From assembly GCA_948567375.1 (NCBI GenBank), contig OX419756.1:68302552-68366551 (forward strand): a DNA stretch of 64,000 nt. The letters are read 5' to 3'. Made by a program: the position numbers and the translations under genes. Positions within the stretch are counted from its first letter, which is position 1. The number at the start of each line of letters is the position of its first letter. Below are positions 14,001-23,000 of this stretch, piece by piece. The notes beneath the pieces are model-generated. The model saw only the letters and a program-made list of their open reading frames with translations, did no database searches and was not told the DNA's origin. Origin of the DNA: Lunularia cruciata. Taxonomy: Eukaryota; Streptophyta; Marchantiopsida; Lunulariales; Lunulariaceae.

Positions 14001-17000
14001 TAAGGGAGATCGTGGATATCACTGTCTTCTTCCACACATCTGTGCAGGTTTTCTACTCATTAACTAAAAGCCATGCACATACTCTGTCGTTCCATTGCGG
14101 TTGTTTCGATTTTCAAGGAGCAGGTTGCTCATACATTCACTGTGGTGCTTTCTCAATCCTCATATTTTGAGCTGCTACCGGCACATGTATTGGATTTTAT
14201 AAGCTACGGGCATCCACCTTCAGGTCATCGACTCTTTCTACGTGGATTATCATAGATTCTTATCGTTGGCAATTCTACCATTGAGAGCAAAGTCCCGTGT
14301 TCCATGTGGAATATTCTACTGAATTTCCTCTTTCAGGACATGGCGCTCGATTATTTTTCTCAACTTCGCCGATACTGCTACGTAACTCCCACGAGCTTTC
14401 TGGAACTGATCAATCTTTACAAAACTATTTTGGAACATAAACAAAATGAAATCACGGGCTTTAAGCACAGGTATTGATCCGTAACTCTCTTCTGTCCTTC
14501 TCATCTGATCTCGAAACGATTTGGAGCTCTGTTTTTCGGGTGGAAGGTTCTGTGATCTGGTATTGGTAGTTCTGAGCATTTCGGAGAGGATAAGCCAGTA
14601 GCTAACGCTGTCTCTCATACAACTAGAACCAAATTCCTTTTAGGTATGAGATGGGTCTACTGAAGTTGGAAAAGTCTGCTGAAGATGTCAACGTGATGGG
14701 TAAAGAACTGGAATTGTTGCAACCGAAGTTGGATGCTTCTACCCAGGAAGTCATGGATCTCCTTCGGGTGGGTCCCTCTATCTATTCTTTCTGGTGATTT
14801 TGTTATTTCAGAGGCAGTTATTGTTCATCTGTTATAAGCTCTTCCAGGACATCGGAGAGGAGACTTAACTCGCACAATCAACGTCCCTGAGGATAAGTCC
14901 TGACCTTACGGTTTCATTATCCATCGTAGAATTTGTAATGCAAACATTTCATGGGAAGTACAGAAGTTGTCGAGCTCAGTGACTGTCCTATGGCTGTAAG
15001 AATCTACAGCCGGGTTTCGTAAGCATAGACTCGGGTGACGAGGCTGGTTGGCACTCACATTCGATTTCCATACACAGGTAATTGATAGGGAAACAGTGGA
15101 AGCAAACAAGGTGCGAACCGTGGTGCTAGCGGAAGAAGCAGCAGCCAATATAAAGGCAGATGAGGCGAAAGCAATCAAAGAGGATACGGAAGCTGAACTG
15201 CAGATTGTCATGCCAATTTTGGAAGAAGCTTTACGGGTATGCCAAAACACGAAGTTTATTGTGAACTGGAACAAATATCACTGAAGATGATCTCACGGCG
15301 TACTTAAGCTGTCTTGTTCTTCTCAGGCTCTTGATACGCTCACCAAAAACGACATATCAGAGCTGAAGGGTATGAAAAGCCCACCTGCACCTGTTAGGGT
15401 AGTTATGGAGGCTGTTTGCATTATGAAAAATATCAAGCCCACGAGAATGAAGGATCCTTCCGGCTCTGGGAAGGTAAGATTAGTATAGTCTGTTCATCAA
15501 TCCGTTATAAAAGGCATCGACTGGAGGATGGAGGTTACAACCTAGTTCCAGCAATTGTGTTAGCTATAGGAAGTGTATGTGTCAGGTAGGAAAGCTGAGA
15601 AGTTGAAGTAATGACAAGAGAATCGTAAAACGTTGGAACGTTGACATGTAAGCAAATAGTTTTAAAATAACCTGGTCCCCTGTCATGGTTAAATCTGTCA
15701 TGACTAAATCCTTCAAAAACCAATTAACTTATGGGAGATCTAGTGATATAACTCTTTTGCTCCGTTTTACAGTGCCGAGTGTCCAAGTAGAGAGTTCCAA
15801 ACGAAGCACGCTGCTAGTAAGCGGATGATCAACAGAACTACCCGTTCTTTGAAATGGACTTAGACTGAGTGGACTGGATACCTCAATCTAACATTTCACC
15901 TGCTTAGCTATAATGGATGGAACTTCATGTGGATGGATTCTCGCTGAGAACTAACATTCGAGAGTGCAAACCAAAATGCAGATGATAGATGACTATTGGG
16001 AGAGCAGCAAGAAGATGCTCGCAGATGCTGACTTTCTTAAAAGTCTCAAAGAATACGATAAGGACAATATCGCACCAGCAATCATAATTAAAGTTCGCCC
16101 GTAAGGCCGCTTTCATATAGTATCTCAATCTATCTGACAATATCACCTTTACTCTTCTAGAACTTCTGAACATTCTTGAGATTCACAATTCTGTTGCTTC
16201 ACTGCTCTGATTCTTGTAATTCCATCACAGCTACATCGAGAATCCGGACATGGATCCAGCGAAAATTCAAGCTGTCTCTAAGGCGGCATACGGACTCTGT
16301 TGCTGGATTGGTGCAATGGAGAAGTATGATAAAGCTGCAAAAATTGTTGCTCCCAAACAAGCAGCACTCAAAGTTGCAGAAGGTGAATACAAAGAAGTGA
16401 TGACGAAGCTCAAACAAAAGCAGGATGCTTTGAAACTGGTAAGCTTAGAAACAGCCGTAAATCAGTACAACCGGAGTCTAGGTGGATTACAAGGAGTCAA
16501 ATTTAGAGAATAAGGCCATGGCCATGATATTTTGACTGTCATGTATGATGGAAGAAAATGATACGTGGGTGTTCAAAAGCACTTGTTAAGCTCGTAGAGA
16601 TTGAAACGAGGCAACCATACATATAACGCTGTACAATTTGGAGATCTGAATGGTATCAACTTTATGATACGTCCTCTGATAGAACTCAAGTGAAACAGTA
16701 AGCAAGAGACACAGAACCGCTGGAAACTGAACAAGGGGACTAACAGGTCGAAGCAAGACTTGCGGAGCTCGACGCCACTCTTTTGGAAGCTAGGGAGAAG
16801 AAAAAGGCTGTGCAAGATGAAGCGGATACTTGTGCTATGAAGATAAGTCGAGCAAATCAGCTTATGACCGGTCTTGGAGGCGAGAAAACTCGGTGGACTT
16901 CTAATGCTGAGGGCTTCGGCAAGACCTACATTAAACTTACAGGAGATATCTTGCTTGCTGCGGGGATGATTTCATACCTTGGAGTATTTACGCCGACATT

Positions 17001-20000
17001 TAGGGATATTGCTATCAAGGTGAGTTGCAGCCAAAGGGGACTTCAAGTACTGCTCGTGCAACATACTGGATTGAGTAAAGTTGGGAGGTTGTTGCAAATG
17101 AGATTCCCAGCATGCTTACAGTTTACCTCATTGCGGCAACACTTGAGCTAAATACTCAATGCTTTCACCCATAAATTCGCAACAAGAAATAGTACATTTT
17201 GTCATTACACTTACAGTTCCTGACGTACTTAAAGTCAGTAGTTCTCCCACTTCGTGAGTTCGTACTCACAATCTTCAGTCCTGTCATCCTCCCCATATGA
17301 TCTTATTTCTTGAATGAACCACCAGCATATAAACAACAGATGCAGTTCCAGGGGTCAGATTTTGATGGCCACAGTCCCCGTTTATCCTCAATGTGTCCAG
17401 AAATGGTTGCAATTGTGCAAGGACAGAAATGTTCCGTGCTCGGAGACTTTCTCTCTTAGTGGCATCCTGGCAGATCCCGTACAAGTGCGAGCGTGGAACA
17501 TTGCGGGGCTACCTAAAGATAGCAGTTCCGTAGACAATGGTGCTATTGTCTCCAACTGCCGCCGGTGGCCCCTCATGATTGATCCTCAGGTATTCATAAA
17601 AGTTGCAATGTAAGTACATTTCCGTTACACTTTCTTCGGATAGTGCTTTTGGTCCATAGTAGCACTAAGAAAATAAGTGCATGTCAAAAATTTCCTACTT
17701 GTCATGATCAGCCGAGTGAAACTCCCTGCGAGCTTAATCCACGAAGTCCTCATCTTCTTCCAATTCACAAGCAGAGGATTAGATCGTTAAAGCGATCATC
17801 TCGAGATATACACTCTTCGTTTTGGAAAGTGAGAGGGCTCAGGGACACACCAACTGACTTTTTGGATTTTGCTCCTCAGTCTGATTGACGTTGCTAGGAC
17901 TTTCCGGACGTTTACAAAGTCACTAAATCATGGTTATCACAGGGTCAGGCGAACAAATGGGTAAAAAATATGGAAGGAGAAAAGCTTGTGATCTGCAAGC
18001 TAGCAGACACCGACTTCCTGCGAAAATTGGAGAATGCCATTCAGGTATTCCTGACATTGGCCACCAGCTCCGCGGGTATTGAAGAGATACTGCAACTCTG
18101 AACATTGACTTGCTATGCAGTTACGTTGTGAAACTAGAACCCAACGAATCTAGAACAACGTTGAGTGACTTGAGATTTACCCTTTCATCGCTAGCTACTG
18201 ATATTCTACGTCTTAACGTTGTATACAGTTTGGAAAGTCAGTCCTGTTGGAGAATATTGGTACCGAGCTTGATGCAGTGCTTGAGCCAGTTCTACTGCGT
18301 TCCACTTTCAAGCAAAGTGGAAGTATCTGCATAAAATTGGGTGACAACGTGCTTGAGTACAATAACAAGTTCCGCTTATACATTACCACCAAATTACGGA
18401 ACCCGCATTACAGTCCCGAGATTTCAGCGAAGGTAACTGGAAATCGTGAAGATCGCGATCCAACGCATGACATCATGATGAGTGCTCATTTGTCAGAAGT
18501 CAACATGCCTTATCGAGTAATCCTAACAAATCGCTCTGTTTGAGGACAGGTCACTCTTCTGAATTTTATGATAACAACAGAAGGACTCATTGACCAACTG
18601 CTCGGTATAGCAGTAGCGAAGGAGAGGCCAGAGCTGGAAGAGCAGAAAAATCAGCTCATTATTCAAGGAGCAAAAAACAAGTCGCAGTTGAAGGAAATTG
18701 AAGACAAGACTTTAGAAGTACTTTCACAAGAAGGAAATATCTTGGAGGATGAGACAGGTATTCAGGTAACGAAACTTTACTCCTCAGAAAATATATAGCC
18801 ATCTCACCAGAGTAATATTTCGGAAGAATGTTAGACTACCATGATAAGGATCCCATTTGTACATAACTAGTGCGTCTTCGATTAGTCAAGCATATTAACA
18901 CACCTATGTTAGAGTGTTGTAACTATCATATCATAACACTTACTCCAAGATCTGTTATGTAAGCGTTAGTTAAGACCTCATAAAAGATAGGCGTTGGTTT
19001 GTGTCTACATGTCAACCTATTAGCACAGCCTTCAATCCTCCCGAAATGTGCTCTGTATCTTTATAATCCCGACCTAGGGGTTCTTTCGTATCAATCGATT
19101 CATTCTACTCGTTTTCTTGCCTGGTGTCAGAGCGATTCATTCCATTCGTTTTTATACATGTCATCAGAGCATAAGACTTAGAATTCTTCATTAGTTGCTA
19201 GGGGATACTTTAGTAACTATTTTTGAAATTCCGAGAGATCTGATCTTACTACACATCAGTGTATCTGGATGGCAAGAAATACTTGTTGATCCTCCATAGA
19301 GTGTTGTTCTCTCCTATCGGATTTTGGGAGGGCTATTCTCCAATATCCTCTTTAATCAAAGTCTTTCCACCTTCTTGAGGTTCAAAGTTTTTAGACTTTT
19401 TTGAAACCTCATTGTTCACTTCCTATCCAAGAAGTTCATCATGTTTGCAACTGCTGGTCCAAATGCCCCTGCCTCTGCTGCCGCTCCTGCTGCTTCTTTC
19501 ATTCAATTTGATATTACTTTCATGAAATTTAATGGAGACTTCTTCCATTCCCGGAAGCACTCTCTCCCCCTCAAGTTGAAAGTAGCGTCAGTCTTCTCCA
19601 TCATTGTTGATGGTACTGAAGTCAGGCCCACTTCAGCGGCCTATTTATCTGATCGAGAGCACAAAGATAATGTTGACCTAGAAGCCATTATTTCAACAAT
19701 GGTTCCTGAGTACGGTAGTGCTATAAGCGGATATACCTTGGCAAGTGAGGTCTGGAAAGATTTGACCACCATGTACGAAGGCACAGCTGATGTCCCTATA
19801 ATGTATCTACTCGATACACTAATGACAACGAAGAAGCGTGAAGGCGTTAGTGTTGCTAAACACATCACAACCTTTAGTGGTTTACTTAACCAGTTAGCAG
19901 CTCTGAATAGCCTGATTAATGATTAGCGATTTAAGCTTCACTTGATGAGATCTATACTTTGTAGTTACAAGACTGTAACCGAGGTATGCTAACATGTTTG

Positions 20001-23000
20001 TCTAATCTACATACTAGTTTTTACGTGAAAATGAGATCATTATCATGCTAGTCTAACACCCCACCTTCATGAACACTTTGTACATAACTAGTGTGTCAGA
20101 TTAGTCAAGCCTATTAACATACCTCCGTTAGAGTCTTGTAACTATCATAACATAACATTTACTACAAGATCTGTTATGTAAGCGCTAGTTAAGACCTGTT
20201 GAAAGACAGGAGCTGGTTAGTGCATTCGTGTCAACCTATTACCACAGCCTTCAATCCTCGCGAAGTGTGCTCTGTATCTTTATAATCCAGACTTAGGGGT
20301 TCTTTCATATCAATCGATTTACTACAGAAAATACCACGTGAGAAGGAATTCATGTTGTTCAAACTGGATATGTAGATGTCTGTTTAAGTGTCGGTTTTGT
20401 CGAACTATTCTGTAGGATTATTACAGGTCCGAAAAGCAAAGAACGATCAATAACGTTAAATCCAGGGCAAGATCCGCTGAAGATAGATAACAGAAGCACC
20501 TAAGCATCGTCTGAACATCAAGCTTGTACCACGTTGAGTCAGCATGAAGGGAACTGCTAGTCACTGACTTAGAACAGACTTGGTTAGTTACAAAAATTGA
20601 AGAGCTCTTACCCCGCGACATTCTGCAGGTCTTGAACTCTTCTAAGATCCTGTCAGAGGACATCTCTGAGAAGCAAAGAGTTGCAGAAGTAACAGAAGCA
20701 GTCATCGATGAGACTCGAATGTCGTACATTCCTGTTGCCGAACTTGCTTCTATCCTGTTTTTCTGTGTTTCAGGTGAGTACGCCTTTAGATAGAATCTTG
20801 GTGGCTCTGAGTTTCTAAACGCTTCACTTACGCTGCTCGTAGATTAACCAATTGCTTATGAAAGCCTTTATATCAGACCATTCAAGCTTTAGCGGCCACA
20901 ATCAGTAAAGGTGGGATGTGTGAGTGCAGATATGACAAACATCGAACCTATGTATCAGTATTCCCTACCATGGTTTGTGGAGCTATTTATCTCGTCTATC
21001 CTCAACAGTGAGAAGTCTCCTGACCTCACAGAACGTCTTAAGAATTTGAATGATCACTTCAAATATTCCATATACTGTAATGTAAGTCGGTCCCTCTTCG
21101 AGAAGGATAAGATACTGTTTGTGCTGCTCATGAGTGTCAAGATTAAGGGCGGCGAGGGACATATGGACTCGGAAGAGGTACCCTTGCTTCCCCTCCAACC
21201 AACTAGATCTTTCGACTGATGCTGCAGGTCCCTATTCATCATGTGCCTTGGAACCGATATGCTTGTATGATACCTCGAGCTCTAGTTTTGAACGTTTCTC
21301 TTTACCTTATCAACTCACTAAGTCAGGAGCTGACGATCTGGGTCTCTTAACATGCTTCCTATCATGTTGCGCCGGCTTGTGCTTTACAGCTGCGTTTCTT
21401 CATGACTGGTGGCGTTGCTCTTGAGAAGGAGCCCTCAAAACCAGAAGGTCAAGACGCCAAATGGATCAATGACAAGATATGGGGCGAACTGTATCGACTG
21501 TCCAAGGTGGACTATCTTTCTCCCTCATCTCTGTCCTTCAAAGATCAGATATTTATGAAAACCTTCTCGCGAAGAAACAAACCTTACAACGTACGGTTTT
21601 TCACATGAATATACAGCTGGAGAATTTCAAGGACATCTACCTCACCATTCAAGATCATATAGTTGAATGGCGAGCACTGTTCGATAGCACTAACCCCCAG
21701 GTACGGTGTGCTGAACTCTCCACTTTCGACTCAGGATTCTTCTCGTCTTTGCGTGTCTGTGAGCAAGTACAGAAGAGCATATCCTGACTGGCGGGCAAAC
21801 TGTACTGATTATATACACTAATTCCTACGTACTACCAACATAAGTTATACATGCTCTGTGTAGTAGTAGTCCAATAAATACAATGAGCACCAAGAACGTG
21901 CACCCGCAGTTATGTAGATGTCACATTTCATAAGTTCATTTTGGCTGTATAGGAGGAGCCCCTTCCTATGCCGTGGAACCTGGAACTACATACTTTCCAG
22001 AAACTGCTGACCCTACGGGCCATAAGGCCCGATAAGGTATACACGACATCCATTCAGTAGTGTTAGAACTTGAACTTGAGCTCTATTCCACCGCCCAGTC
22101 TGATTCAGGGATATGACCTGTTACTTCGACTGATGTTAGGACATAGTCTAATTGCTACCCTCAGTTCATTCATCGCCGAGAACATTGGTATACATTTTCC
22201 CCAACGTAAAATCGTAACTCGTGCTGCACTGGAAGATAGATTCGATAACTTTGTCACAGTGGGTTTTCAACTATTACTGTGGACTGGAATGAAGGTACGA
22301 AGCAAATTCAAGGAGTCTAAGTCTGGAACTTTCAGTTAACTAATGTAAGATATCCCATTATACTGTCATTCAGCTGCTATGAGATGAAAACAGAAATTAC
22401 GCATCGTTAAAAATGATGGGCTGCTTGTGTAGGTTGTTTTGGGTGTTACGAACTACGTGGAAGAAGTTCTTGGGAAAAGGTTCATTGAACCGTTGCCACT
22501 AAATTTGGAGGCCTGTTATATAGATTCATCTTCAACAACCCCTCTAGTTTTTGTATTATCGCCTGGTTCGGATCCGATGTCTAGCCTTCTGAAGTTAGCT
22601 AGCGATAAGGAAGCAAAATTGCAGACTGTTTCACTGGGTCAAGGACAGGGCCCGGTAGCCACCGCCATTATGAATGAAGCTGCTAAAGATGGGTCCTGGG
22701 TAGCTCTTCAAAACTGTCACTTAGCAGTTTCATGGATGCCCACATTTGAGAAGTACTGGGAAACAGAGCTCACTTCGAAGGAAAAAGTGAACCCAAAATT
22801 TAGGCTCTGGCTAACGAGCTACCCATCAGAACACTTCCCTGTAGCAGTTCTGCAAAATGCCGTTAAAATGACTAATGAGCCTCCAAGTGGGTTGAAGGCT
22901 AATATGACAGGCAGTTACCTCATGTTCCCCATATCGGATCCGGAATTTTTTGGTGAATGCTCTAAGGAGAAAGAATGGCGACGTATGCTCTACGGACTTT

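Larger units (their letters stand above)
18858..20326 (+). mobile_element. gag-only Ty1/copia LTR retroelement inside dynein intron
   Basis: Two direct repeats of about 250 bp flank a central region of under 1 kb holding a primer-binding site and a gag-like ORF but no protease, integrase or RT. Both repeats begin TGTACATAACTAG. The element lies in the 1.86-kb intron between exons 38 and 39, in the same orientation as the host gene. A target-site duplication was not evident; the right LTR end is uncertain by about 10 bp. It resembles a deleted, non-autonomous Copia element that may be mobilised in trans. Confidence 0.82.

Noticed and set aside
14224-14330. Exon-like stretch after a CAG in the dynein AAA4-stalk intron
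   Set aside because: It is open for about 30 codons, but the conserved dynein protein passes directly from the exon ending at 14047 to the one starting at 14337, and phases agree without it.
20421-20729. 102-codon minus-strand frame
   Set aside because: It is a shadow on the opposite strand of dynein exon 39 and the adjacent intron.
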